A stretch of DNA of 64,000 nucleotides, from NCBI RefSeq assembly GCF_003315135.1, contig NZ_QNRK01000015.1, positions 93,633 to 157,632 on the forward strand, in the 5' to 3' direction. Below, in pieces: positions 26,108-35,179 of the stretch. The notes below the pieces were generated by a model. That model was not told the origin of the DNA. It saw only the letters and a program-made list of their open reading frames with translations, and did no database searches. The translations under genes and the position numbers were made by a program. This stretch comes from Roseiarcus fermentans (GTDB lineage Bacteria; Pseudomonadota; Alphaproteobacteria; Rhizobiales; Beijerinckiaceae). How positions within the stretch are numbered: the first letter of the stretch is position 1; each line of letters begins with the position of its first letter.

Positions 26108-26221
26108 CTGCGATGCAGGCCAGACGGCGTTGCGAGGAAGGCTTCGCCTCGCTCGCAACGCCGGGCGGATGAACTTGCGCGGGACGCAACCAAAGACGGA
26201 ACAATCAAGGAGAGTGAGACC

Positions 26222-27490
<1,269 letters not shown>

Positions 27491-27529
27491 CGCCGCGTCC
27501 GGCGATTGCGAGAATCCTTTTTTTCTCCC

Positions 27530-27554
27530 GGAACCGTACCTCGACCGGGGCGTT
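27530..27554 (+). promoter_or_regulatory. EcfG-type general stress promoter of csbD
   Basis: GGAAC (27530-27534), a 16-nt spacer, then CGTT (27551-27554) matches the -35/-10 consensus used by the alphaproteobacterial general-stress sigma factor EcfG. It lies 110 nt before the csbD ATG, and CsbD proteins are known general-stress products. Confidence 0.6.
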
Positions 27555-27663
27555 GGGTCGCAGCGGAGCCGTCGTCAGGCTCCGCTCTCGCGAGCGCGGA
27601 CCTCGCGTCCGCCGAAGTCGGCGGTCACGGGTCCACGCTGCGCTCCACGAACAGGAGAGTTTC

Positions 27664-27843
27664 ATGGATCGGGAACACGTCAAGGGCGCGGCCGACAAGG
27701 CCAAGGGCGCCATCAAGGAAACGGCCGGCAAGGTGACGGGCGACAGGTCGCTCGAGGCCGAAGGCAAGGTCGACAAGGTCAAGGGCGAGGCCCACAAGGC
27801 CGCCGGCGACGCGAAGGACGCCGTCCGCAAGGCGACTTCGTAA
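27664..27843 (+). CDS. CsbD-like general stress protein
   Basis: 59 residues, nearly all Lys, Ala, Gly, Asp and Glu, with the CsbD pattern repeated: KGAADKAKGAIKETAGKVTG, then EAEGKVDKVKGEAHKAAGDA. These hydrophilic, probably disordered proteins accumulate under general stress; the molecular role is unknown. CAGGAGAG stands before the ATG. An EcfG-type promoter upstream and a hairpin terminator after the stop make it a self-contained unit. Confidence 0.9.
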   Translation: MDREHVKGAADKAKGAIKETAGKVTGDRSLEAEGKVDKVKGEAHKAAGDAKDAVRKATS

Positions 27844-27858
27844 CCCATTCAAGTCGGA

Positions 27859-27885
27859 GGGGCGCGGCGCGGATCGCCGCGCCCC
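27859..27885 (+). terminator. Intrinsic terminator after csbD
   Basis: An 11-bp perfect stem (GGGGCGCGGCG with its complement) around a 5-nt loop, 16 nt after the csbD stop. It is followed by only TTGAA, so the T tract is weak. Confidence 0.65.
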
Positions 27886-28011
27886 TTGAACCGTGGCGAG
27901 CCTGAGCGGCGGAGACCCGCCGCCCGGGGCGGGACGTCCCGCCAGCGGGCTTGCCCGTTCCGATCCCGCGCCCTATGAGCCTCCGGGTTTCGTGCGGTTC
28001 GTGGAGCCGGG

Positions 28012-29283
28012 ATGGTCGCTGATCCCGATGTCGTCATCATCGGCGCGGGAGCCGCCGGGGTCGGGGCCGCGCGCCGCTTGGCGGACAGCGGGTTTTCCGT
28101 CGCAATTCTCGAAGCCTCGGCCCGCATCGGCGGCCGCGCCTTCACCGAAGTCATCGCCGGCCTGCCGCTCGATCTCGGCTGCGAATGGCTGCATTCGGCG
28201 ACCCGCAACCCCTGGACGCGGATCGCCGAGGCGTGCGGTTTCGCGGTCGACAGGCGCGCGCCGGCCTGGGATCGGCAGCACCGCGACCTCGGTTTTCCCA
28301 AGGCGGATCAAAGGGCGGCGGACCTGGCCTTCGCGGCCTGGAGCCGGCGCCTCGCCAAGTCGCCGCCGGACAGCGACTGCGCCGCGGACGCGCTTCCATC
28401 CGGCGACCCCTGGAACGGCTACATCGAGGCGATCGCCGGCTATCTCAACGGCGCAGCGCTGAAGGACCTCTCCGTCGCCGACTATCTCGCCTACGAGGAC
28501 GCCGCCGGCGGCGGCAACTGGCGGCTTCCCTCCGGCTACGGGACCCTCGTCGCCGCGAGCCTTCCCCGCGGCGTGGCGCTGCGCTGCGCGACGCCGGTCG
28601 AGGCGCTGGCGCTCGCCGGGCGCGGCGTGGCGCTGTCCACGCCGTCCGGCGACATCTTTGCCCGCGCCGTGATCGTGACGGTCTCGACGGCGGTGCTGAG
28701 CAGCGGCGCGATCAGGCTTCCCCCGGCGCTGGCGCCGTGGCTCGATGCGGCGGCGCGCCTGCCGCTCGGACGGAACGAAAAAGTGTTTCTGGAAATTCTC
28801 GGCGACGGGCCGTTCGAGCCGGACAGCCACGTGATGGGACGTCCCTGCGACGCGCGCACCGGCGCCTACATGATCCGTTCGTTCGGATGGCCGGTGATCG
28901 AAGGCTTCTTCGGCGGCGCCGGGGCGGAGATCCTCGAACGCGAGGGCCCGGCGGCCGGTTTCGCCTTTGCGACCGACGAACTGGCGGGCCTGTTCGGGTC
29001 CGACGTCCGGGCCAAACTTCGCCCGCTGGTCGCGACCGGCTGGAGCCGGATGACCCGCATCGGCGGCGGCTACAGCCACGCCCTGCCCGGCTCCGCCGCG
29101 GCGCGCCAGGACCTCGCCCGGCCCTTCGAGGACCGCGTCTTCTTCGCCGGCGAAGCGACCGACCCGAGCGACTATTCGACCGCGCACGGCGCCTGCGCGA
29201 GCGGCGTCCGCGCCGCCGAAGAGGCGCTCGCCGCGCTCACGGCGCGCGCGCGGGTTTCGGCGTCGCCCGCGGCGGGCGGGTAG
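28012..29283 (+). CDS. FAD-dependent oxidoreductase, flavin amine oxidase-like
   Basis: 423 residues. The Rossmann FAD motif VVIIGAGAAGVGAARRL begins at residue 7, followed by the ARIGGRAFT arginine cluster of amine oxidases and CEWLHSATRNP. The C-terminus has FFAGEATDPSDYSTAHGACASG, the second FAD-binding element. Family members oxidise amines, including polyamines and monoamines, or desaturate carotenoid-like substrates; the GEATD...ST-HGA ending favours a polyamine/monoamine oxidase type. There is no clear signal peptide. It stands alone between csbD and a convergent small gene. Confidence 0.85.
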   Translation: MVADPDVVIIGAGAAGVGAARRLADSGFSVAILEASARIGGRAFTEVIAGLPLDLGCEWLHSATRNPWTRIAEACGFAVDRRAPAWDRQHRDLGFPKADQRAADLAFAAWSRRLAKSPPDSDCAADALPSGDPWNGYIEAIAGYLNGAALKDLSVADYLAYEDAAGGGNWRLPSGYGTLVAASLPRGVALRCATPVEALALAGRGVALSTPSGDIFARAVIVTVSTAVLSSGAIRLPPALAPWLDAAARLPLGRNEKVFLEILGDGPFEPDSHVMGRPCDARTGAYMIRSFGWPVIEGFFGGAGAEILEREGPAAGFAFATDELAGLFGSDVRAKLRPLVATGWSRMTRIGGGYSHALPGSAAARQDLARPFEDRVFFAGEATDPSDYSTAHGACASGVRAAEEALAALTARARVSASPAAGG

Positions 29284-29292
29284 CGCGTCGCG

Positions 29293-29526
29293 TCAGGTCG
29301 GGCGCGCCGCGAGCCTCACACGAAGCGATTGCAGGACTGCGCTGGCGTCGGTCGCGAATCCGGCCAATTCGCGCTGGCTGTAGGATTCGCCGACCGCCCT
29401 CGCGGCCTGCGCGATCTCGGCTTTCACGCGCTCGGCGAAACTCAGATTGTCGTTCGCCTGCGGCGCGGCGAACGCCAGGACCCGGTTGGAAAGCGGACGA
29501 GTCTGCACGATGTCTTCGAGTCGCAT
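29293..29526 (-). CDS. Small hypothetical protein
   Basis: 77 residues beginning MRLEDIVQTRPLSNRVLAFA, then an Ala/Glu-rich helical part (SFAERVKAEIAQAARAVGES) and a C-terminal helix. No family is recognised. Codon use matches the neighbours and the gene fits tidily between the convergent oxidase and the upstream PLP enzyme. The ATG has no strong ribosome site. It is plausible but not certain to be expressed. Confidence 0.5.
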   Translation of the reverse strand: MRLEDIVQTRPLSNRVLAFAAPQANDNLSFAERVKAEIAQAARAVGESYSQRELAGFATDASAVLQSLRVRLAARPT

Positions 29527-29621
29527 GACAAGATCGCCTGGCGGTGAACGCCCCCAACGACCTCCTACCCGGCGTCGCGCCCCTCCGACATGTGGCGCGT
29601 CAGCGCAGGGGCGGCGCGGGC

Positions 29622-30785
29622 TCACGCGTGTCCGGCCCGCAGCGCCCGGTCCAGATCGGCGAAGAGGTCGTCGACGTCCTCGAGGCCGGTCGACAGCCGC
29701 AGGAGGTCGACCGGGCACGGCGACCCTGGCCCCTCGATCGAGGCGCGGTGCTCGATCAGGCTCTCGACCCCGCCGAGCGAGGTCGCGCGCTTGAACAACT
29801 CGACATGCGCCGCCGTCCCGATCGCGGCCGCCTCGCCGCCGCGGACCTGGATCGACAGCATATAGCCGAACCCGTTCTCCATCTGACGCGCCGCGAGGTC
29901 GTGGCCGGGATGCTGGGGCAGGCCGGGATAGAGCGCGCGGGCGACGAGCGGGTGCGCGGCGAGGCGCTCCGCCAGCGCCAGCGCCGACGCCGACTGGCGC
30001 TCCTGACGCACGTGCAGCGTCCGCATCCCCCGCATCAGCAGATAGGACTCGAACGGGCCGAGAATGCCGCCCTGCCCTTTCCGCACCGTCTTGACGGCGT
30101 TCCAGAAGGCGTCGTCCTCGCGTGCGCAGAGCGCGCCCGCGATCACGTCGGAGTGGCCGTTCAGCACCTTGGTCGCCGAGTGCATGACGATGTCGGCGCC
30201 GAGGGCGAGCGGTCGCGTGTGCACGGGCGAAGCGCAGGTCGAATCGACCGCGAGTCTGGCCCCCGCCCGGTGGGCGATGTCGGCGGCGGCGGCGATGTCG
30301 GTGATCGTCCACAGCGGGTTCGACGGCGTCTCGATCCACACGAGCTTCGTCGCGCCCGGCCTGACCGCGCGCGCGAGCGCGGCGAGGTCGTCGGACTCGA
30401 CGAACTCGACGGCGAGCCCCCAGCGCGCGCCCTCGGTCGCGAGCCAGTTGCGCAACGCCCAGTACATGACCCTGGAGGCGACCACGTGGTCGCCGGGCGA
30501 GAGCGCCAGAAAGACCGCCGTCGCCGCGGCGGAGCCGGAGGCGAACAGCAGCGCGCCGGCTTCCGCGTCCTCCAGCATGGCGAGCACGGCTTCCGCCTCG
30601 CGCGTCGTCTGGTTGTCGGGCCGGCCGTAGACGAAGCCGGACGAATAGCCGTTGTCCTCGTCGCGGACGTAGGTGGTCGACAGGTGCAGCGGCGGCACGA
30701 CGCCCTTCGTCACGGGGTCGATCTCGCCCATGGCCTGCGCGGTCAGCGAGCGCCTTGTCCACCGGTTGCGCATCGTCGTCGTCAT
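29622..30785 (-). CDS. Trans-sulfuration (Cys/Met metabolism) PLP-dependent enzyme
   Basis: 387 residues. Landmarks are PPLHLSTTYVRDED, YGRPDNQTTREAEA, FASGSAAATAVFLAL, WIETPSNPLW, VDSTCASP and the PLP lysine in MHSATKVLNGHSDVIAG. The C-terminus has the FKRATSLGGVESLIEH and LLRLSTGLEDVDDL elements. Members include cystathionine gamma-synthase, cystathionine beta/gamma-lyases and methionine gamma-lyase; sequence alone does not settle which. The usual S-x-G-G lysine context is altered (H-S-A-T-K). GAGGGAAAAGG precedes the ATG at 30785. Confidence 0.88.
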   Translation of the reverse strand: MTTTMRNRWTRRSLTAQAMGEIDPVTKGVVPPLHLSTTYVRDEDNGYSSGFVYGRPDNQTTREAEAVLAMLEDAEAGALLFASGSAAATAVFLALSPGDHVVASRVMYWALRNWLATEGARWGLAVEFVESDDLAALARAVRPGATKLVWIETPSNPLWTITDIAAAADIAHRAGARLAVDSTCASPVHTRPLALGADIVMHSATKVLNGHSDVIAGALCAREDDAFWNAVKTVRKGQGGILGPFESYLLMRGMRTLHVRQERQSASALALAERLAAHPLVARALYPGLPQHPGHDLAARQMENGFGYMLSIQVRGGEAAAIGTAAHVELFKRATSLGGVESLIEHRASIEGPGSPCPVDLLRLSTGLEDVDDLFADLDRALRAGHA

Positions 30786-30951
30786 GCCTTTTCCCTCGAC
30801 CACGCTCCGGCCTGCCGCGGTTTCGGGCCGCGGGCCGGACTGGATCGAAGTCGAATACCATAGGGACATCGCCGAGGGGCAACCGGGTCGGGCGCAGGCT
30901 GAAGCGAGCGTGGGGCCGATCGCCGCCGCGGCGGCTGCGTTCGCGCGGCGC

Positions 30952-31992
30952 TCAAGGCGCCGAACGACACGCGCTTGGCCGCTTTCCCGTCCAACGCCGG
31001 AACGACTTTCGGAAATTGGCGGCGTTGGCGAAGCCCAGCAACTCCGCGATCTCCTCGACGCTGGCCTGGGTCGACTTGAGATATTCGAGGGCCAGCACCT
31101 TCCGGACGTCGTCGAAGATGTCGGAGAACGTCTTGTTCTGCGCCGACAGCCGGCGCTGCAAGGTTCGGTCGGTCATGCCGAGCGCATCCGCGACGTCCTC
31201 GATCGTCGGGAACCGGCCCGGGCGGTCCATCATCATGCGGAACACCTCCCCGGCGATGTCGGGCAGCGCGTCGGATTGGCCGAGCAGAGACTCGCAGTTT
31301 TCCCGCATCAGCGTCGCCGTCACGCGGTTGGTCATCGGCGGGACGACGTCGAGCACAGACTTCGGATAGACCAGTTCCGTCCTCGGACGATCAAAGAAGA
31401 CCGGGCACTCCAGGTGCTCTTCGAAGACGCGCCAGGTTTCCGGCTTCGGCAACGCGAATTCCGCTCGCAGCGGCGTCACGTCGCCGCCTACGACCTCCTT
31501 CACATGAATGTAGTGCTGGGAGAGCTGCTGCGCCAGGATGAACTGCTTGAGATCGGGCTTCACAAGGAGGCGCGTTTCCGCCGGCGACGTCCAGATGAAG
31601 TGCTCGGCGTTTTCGTACCAGTCGATCGCCAGGACCGGAGTGGCCAGGGAATGATACTGAAGCGCGAGCGTGAAACTCTCGCGCGCCGTTCCGCTGCACA
31701 GGAGCGCGAAGCCGTAGGCTCCGTAAGCCGAGAGATGCAGTTTCTTGCCGACCAGAAACGGGATGGCCGGCTCCCTCGAGAACCGGAGCACATTGGCGCA
31801 GGCCGTCAGATATTGCTCGATCGAGGTGCGGGTTCGAGGATCGTCGACCGACGCGGGGTCGAGGCCGGTCCCATGGAGAACGGTCGGCTTCGGGCACCCG
31901 AAATCGCCCATCACCTCGGCCAGGACCGACAGCTTGTAGGGCGGGTAGAACCGCGCGCTCATGGATCGCGGCGCGCTCGATGTCTTGTGCAT
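30952..31992 (-). CDS. AraC-family transcriptional regulator (arabinose-binding-domain type)
   Basis: 346 residues. The N-terminal two-thirds match the ArgR/OruR-like ligand domain (SARFYPPYKLSVLAEVMGD, LGKKLHLSAYGAYGFALL). The C-terminal 90 residues are a double helix-turn-helix (PTIEDVADALGMTDRTLQRRLSAQ, then EIAELLGFANAANFRKSFRRWTGKRPS). It is divergent from the ABC-transporter operon and the 400-nt gap holds repeated TTTGTSG sites, so it is the likely activator of that operon. The start is the ATG at 31992 with GGGAGAGG 15 nt upstream. Confidence 0.9.
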   Translation of the reverse strand: MHKTSSAPRSMSARFYPPYKLSVLAEVMGDFGCPKPTVLHGTGLDPASVDDPRTRTSIEQYLTACANVLRFSREPAIPFLVGKKLHLSAYGAYGFALLCSGTARESFTLALQYHSLATPVLAIDWYENAEHFIWTSPAETRLLVKPDLKQFILAQQLSQHYIHVKEVVGGDVTPLRAEFALPKPETWRVFEEHLECPVFFDRPRTELVYPKSVLDVVPPMTNRVTATLMRENCESLLGQSDALPDIAGEVFRMMMDRPGRFPTIEDVADALGMTDRTLQRRLSAQNKTFSDIFDDVRKVLALEYLKSTQASVEEIAELLGFANAANFRKSFRRWTGKRPSACRSAP

Positions 31993-32103
31993 CAATGCCG
32001 TACCCGCCTCTCCCGACGCGCGACGCCCCGTTCGGCGATCGACGCGCGTCCGTCCTTCGCAACGAAGCGCTCTCCCTGATCGTTATTTACCATCCATCGA
32101 CGC

Positions 32104-32179
32104 CGCCACAAAGGGGCGGCGAGAACCCGGCTCGCGAGCGCTCTGATTTTGTCGCCACAAGACCCCCCATTTGTCGGCG
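32104..32179 (+). promoter_or_regulatory. Candidate AraC-regulator binding sites
   Basis: TTTGTCGCC at 32148 and TTTGTCGGC at 32170 are direct repeats exactly 22 bp apart, about two helical turns, as AraC regulators use. An inverted, weaker copy (CGCCACAAA, complement TTTGTGGCG) is at 32104-32112. They lie in the 400-nt gap between the regulator gene and the binding-protein gene. No other gene is seen in that gap. Confidence 0.45.
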
Positions 32180-32392
32180 GAAAACCTTTCGCGCGTCTCG
32201 ATAGCAGATAGCTTAAGCGACGATAAGACAGGCCCAGAGGCGTCGCGATCCCAATCCGTCGCGACCGCGGCCGGCGTCTTACCACAAATTGCACAGCCTT
32301 GCGCCTTGCCGACAAAGCAAGAGCAAGTGACGTGTGCTGCACCGTGCTGTTCGCTGCAACGACCTGCGGCATGGACTATGGGGAGGTTACGC

Positions 32393-33502
32393 ATGACGAT
32401 GAGCGGTATCATGAAATCCGTCGGGCTCGCCAGCTTGCTCGCCGCCGGCGCCTTGACAGCCACAGCCGCCGACGCCGCCGACAAGAAATATAAAGTCTTC
32501 CTGAGCATGAGCTACGTCGGCAACGACTGGCAGGCCGAGGCGCAGAACATGGTCACGGCGATGGCGAAAGCCAATTCCGACAAGGTGGACCTGCAGATTC
32601 AGGTCTCCGGACCGGTGGCCCAGAAGCAGATCCAGCAGATCAACGCGATGGTCCAGGCCGGGGCCAACGCCATCATCGTCTATCCGATCTCGCCGACAGC
32701 GCTGAACCCGGCGATCAAGAACGCCTGCGACCACGGCGTCGTCGTGTTCGCCTACGATTCCTCCGTCACCGAACCCTGCGCCTACAACGTCGTGACCGAC
32801 CAGACCAAGCTCGCGACGCTGAGCGCGGAATGGGTCGCCAAGGCGATGAACCACAAGGGCAACCTCATCTTCGTCACCGGCGTTCCCGGAACGTCGGTCG
32901 ACACCGACCGCAACAAGGCCGCGCATGCGGTGTTCGCGAAATATCCCGACATCAAGATCGTCGCCGAACCGAACGGCATGTGGTCGCAGGCGGTCGCGCG
33001 CAAGGGGCTCACCGAGGCGATGGCGACTCGCAAGTGGGAGGACATTCAGGGCGTGTGGGGCGCCACCGCCTGCATCCAGTCGTGGTCGCTCGAGATCGAG
33101 TCGGGCCTGAAGACCCTCATCCCCTGCGGCGCCGAAGGCACCAACGGGATGCGCGTCATGATGCTGCCCAAGGGCGCGGCCGAAGGCGCCGGCGGGACCT
33201 ATGTTCCGATGGGCGCGCCGGGCGTGTCGCTCGAAAGCCACCCCGGCGCCGGCGCCCTCGCGCTCAAGCTGGCGCTCGACGTGTTGGAAGGCAAGAAGGT
33301 CGACAAGCTGACCACCATGCCGCTCGACGTCGTCACCAACGACAACATCAAGCTGTGCAAGGAAGGCAGCTTCGAGGAACTGAAGGGCGGCTGCAACACC
33401 TTCGACCCCGGCCTGGTTCCGTCGGGCTGGTTCTCGGTCATCTACAATCCGGCGACGCCGGAAGTCGGCTTCAAGGCGGCGCTGGTCGGCCAGCCCGACT
33501 GA
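32393..33502 (+). CDS. Sugar-type ABC transporter substrate-binding protein
   Basis: 369 residues with a signal peptide (SVGLASLLAAGALTATAADA). The mature protein has the periplasmic-binding-protein type I pattern of ribose-like transporters: KKYKVFLSMSYVGNDWQAEA, QIQQINAMVQAGANAIIVYP, VVVFAYDSSV and VTGVPGTSVDTDRNKAAH. The domain-closing Cys residues (CDHG, EPCAYN, TACIQS) could form disulfides. The ATG at 32393 follows GGGGAGG; the open frame upstream is not coding. It heads the operon and is separated from the ATPase gene by a hairpin. The ligand is unknown. Confidence 0.92.
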   Translation: MTMSGIMKSVGLASLLAAGALTATAADAADKKYKVFLSMSYVGNDWQAEAQNMVTAMAKANSDKVDLQIQVSGPVAQKQIQQINAMVQAGANAIIVYPISPTALNPAIKNACDHGVVVFAYDSSVTEPCAYNVVTDQTKLATLSAEWVAKAMNHKGNLIFVTGVPGTSVDTDRNKAAHAVFAKYPDIKIVAEPNGMWSQAVARKGLTEAMATRKWEDIQGVWGATACIQSWSLEIESGLKTLIPCGAEGTNGMRVMMLPKGAAEGAGGTYVPMGAPGVSLESHPGAGALALKLALDVLEGKKVDKLTTMPLDVVTNDNIKLCKEGSFEELKGGCNTFDPGLVPSGWFSVIYNPATPEVGFKAALVGQPD

Positions 33503-33533
33503 CGGCGGCTTGAAGCATCCCACAGACGAGACT

Positions 33534-33569
33534 TCGGAGGCGGGCGACACGACGTTCGCCAGCCTCCGA
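33534..33569 (+). terminator. Intercistronic hairpin after the binding-protein gene
   Basis: TCGGAGGCGGGCGA pairs with TCGCCAGCCTCCGA (13 of 14 bp) around an 8-nt loop, 31 nt after the stop. There is no T run, so it is better seen as an mRNA-stabilising or attenuating hairpin that would leave binding protein more abundant than the membrane parts. Confidence 0.5.
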
Positions 33570-33634
33570 CCTTTGCGGCCGGTCGAGCGGGTGTACGCCG
33601 CGTCGCGGCCGGCAAATCACCGTGTGCTGAGTCG

Positions 33635-35179
33635 ATGACCCTCGCAATCGCGCTGAATCACGTGGCCAAGCGGTACGGCGCAACTGTCGCGTTGTCCGAC
33701 GCGACCTTCGCCGTCGAAACCGGAGCGACCCACGCGCTGCTCGGCGAGAACGGCGCCGGGAAATCCACGCTGGTGAAGATCCTGAGCGGCGTCGTCCGCC
33801 CCGACGCCGGCGAGATCGCATTCTTCGACCGTCCGGTCCAGCTCGCGAACCGCGAGGATTCGAGCCGCCTCGGGCTCGAAACCGCGTTTCAGGAAATCCC
33901 GCTGGTTCCGGACCTGACCGTCGAACAGAACATCCTTCTCCCCGACGAGCCGCGAAAATTCGGGTTCCTGCGCGATCGAAGAGCGGCGCGCCGGCGCGTC
34001 GCGCAGGTTCTGGCCGACCTGCAGCTGCACGACATCGACCCGGCCGACGAGGTGCGCGACCTCGACCTCTCGGTGCGCCAGAAGATCGAAATCGCACGGG
34101 CGATCTCGCGAAGGCCGAAGATCCTGCTGCTCGACGAACCCTCCGCGGCGTTGTCGTCACGCGACGTTCGCTGGCTCGGCGACCGGATCGCCGCCCTGCG
34201 CTCGGCCGGAACCACAATCGTCCTGATTACCCATCGGATGCAGGAAGTCCGGGACTATTGCAGCGCCCTGTCCGTGCTGCGCAACGGGAAACACGTCGGC
34301 AGCTTCGCCGCCAAGGACGTTTCCGACGCCGACGTCTTCACCCTGATCATGGGTCGTTCGGTCGGGGCGGCCTTTCCTCCGCGCCGGCGCGACGCCTCCC
34401 GTCCGGCGCGCGCGCCCGTCCTCGAGGCGAAGACTCTGACGATCGGCCACCGCCTGCAAGACGTCTCGCTTCGCCTGGCGGCGGGAGAGATTCTCGGCGT
34501 CGCCGCCCTTCAGGGAATGGGCCAGCTCGAACTCTTCAACGGGTTGTTCGGGGTGGAGCGTCTGGACGCCGGCTCGCTCGAAGTCGCGGGCCGGCGGGTG
34601 TGGCTCGCTTCGCCCCGCGATGCGATCCGGGCCGGGCTGGGCGTCGGTCTGGTGCCGGAAGACCGCAAGATTCAAGGCCTGGCGCTCACCATGACCGGCG
34701 GCGAAAACGCCTCCCTCGCGACCCTGGACACGTTCACCCGTTTCGGTTGGGTGGATCGCCGCCGCGAGCGCGCCGTCGTCGACCAGGCGTTCGCCCGGCT
34801 TCAGGTGCACCCGCGCGCCCACCACAAGGCGGCCGGCTCGTTCAGCGGCGGCAACCAGCAGAAGATCGTCCTCGCCAAGTGGCTGCTGTCCGACTGCAAG
34901 GTGTTGCTGGTGTTCGATCCGACCCCTGGCGTGGACGTCGGAACCAAGCACGAGATGTATGGTCTACTGCGCCAGTTCGCGGACGCCGGCGGCGCGGTCC
35001 TCTTCTATTCGACCGAGGTCCCGGAACTCGTCGGCCTCGCCGATCGTGTCCTCGTCCTCTATCGCGGCCGGGTCGGCGCCGAACTGACCGGCGCCGAGAT
35101 GACGGAAGCGACGATCGGCTGGCGCATGCTCGGGGCCGACGCCGGCTCCGGTCCCGGGACGATGGAGAAAGCCTCGTGA
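33635..35179 (+). CDS. Sugar ABC transporter ATP-binding protein (tandem ATPase, RbsA-like)
   Basis: 514 residues with two ATPase halves. Half 1 has Walker A LLGENGAGKSTLVKIL (Lys43), signature LDLSVRQKIEIARA and Walker B ILLLDEPSAAL. Half 2 has a degenerate Walker A (GVAALQGMGQLELFNGLF) but a clear signature SFSGGNQQKIVLAKWLL, with Walker B altered to LLVFDPTPGVDVG where the usual Glu is Pro-Thr-Pro. This asymmetry is normal for ribose/xylose-type transporters. Its stop overlaps the permease GTG start. It energises uptake through the fused permease. Confidence 0.93.
   Translation: MTLAIALNHVAKRYGATVALSDATFAVETGATHALLGENGAGKSTLVKILSGVVRPDAGEIAFFDRPVQLANREDSSRLGLETAFQEIPLVPDLTVEQNILLPDEPRKFGFLRDRRAARRRVAQVLADLQLHDIDPADEVRDLDLSVRQKIEIARAISRRPKILLLDEPSAALSSRDVRWLGDRIAALRSAGTTIVLITHRMQEVRDYCSALSVLRNGKHVGSFAAKDVSDADVFTLIMGRSVGAAFPPRRRDASRPARAPVLEAKTLTIGHRLQDVSLRLAAGEILGVAALQGMGQLELFNGLFGVERLDAGSLEVAGRRVWLASPRDAIRAGLGVGLVPEDRKIQGLALTMTGGENASLATLDTFTRFGWVDRRRERAVVDQAFARLQVHPRAHHKAAGSFSGGNQQKIVLAKWLLSDCKVLLVFDPTPGVDVGTKHEMYGLLRQFADAGGAVLFYSTEVPELVGLADRVLVLYRGRVGAELTGAEMTEATIGWRMLGADAGSGPGTMEKAS

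Noticed and set aside
32171..32392. Extended N-terminus of the sugar-binding protein
   Set aside because: It would put 74 residues before the signal peptide; GGGGAGG stands right before the ATG at 32393.
34258..35175. Long N-terminal extension of the double permease
   Set aside because: It overlaps the ATPase gene in another frame and is Arg-rich nonsense; the GTG at 35176 overlapping the ATPase stop is the natural start.
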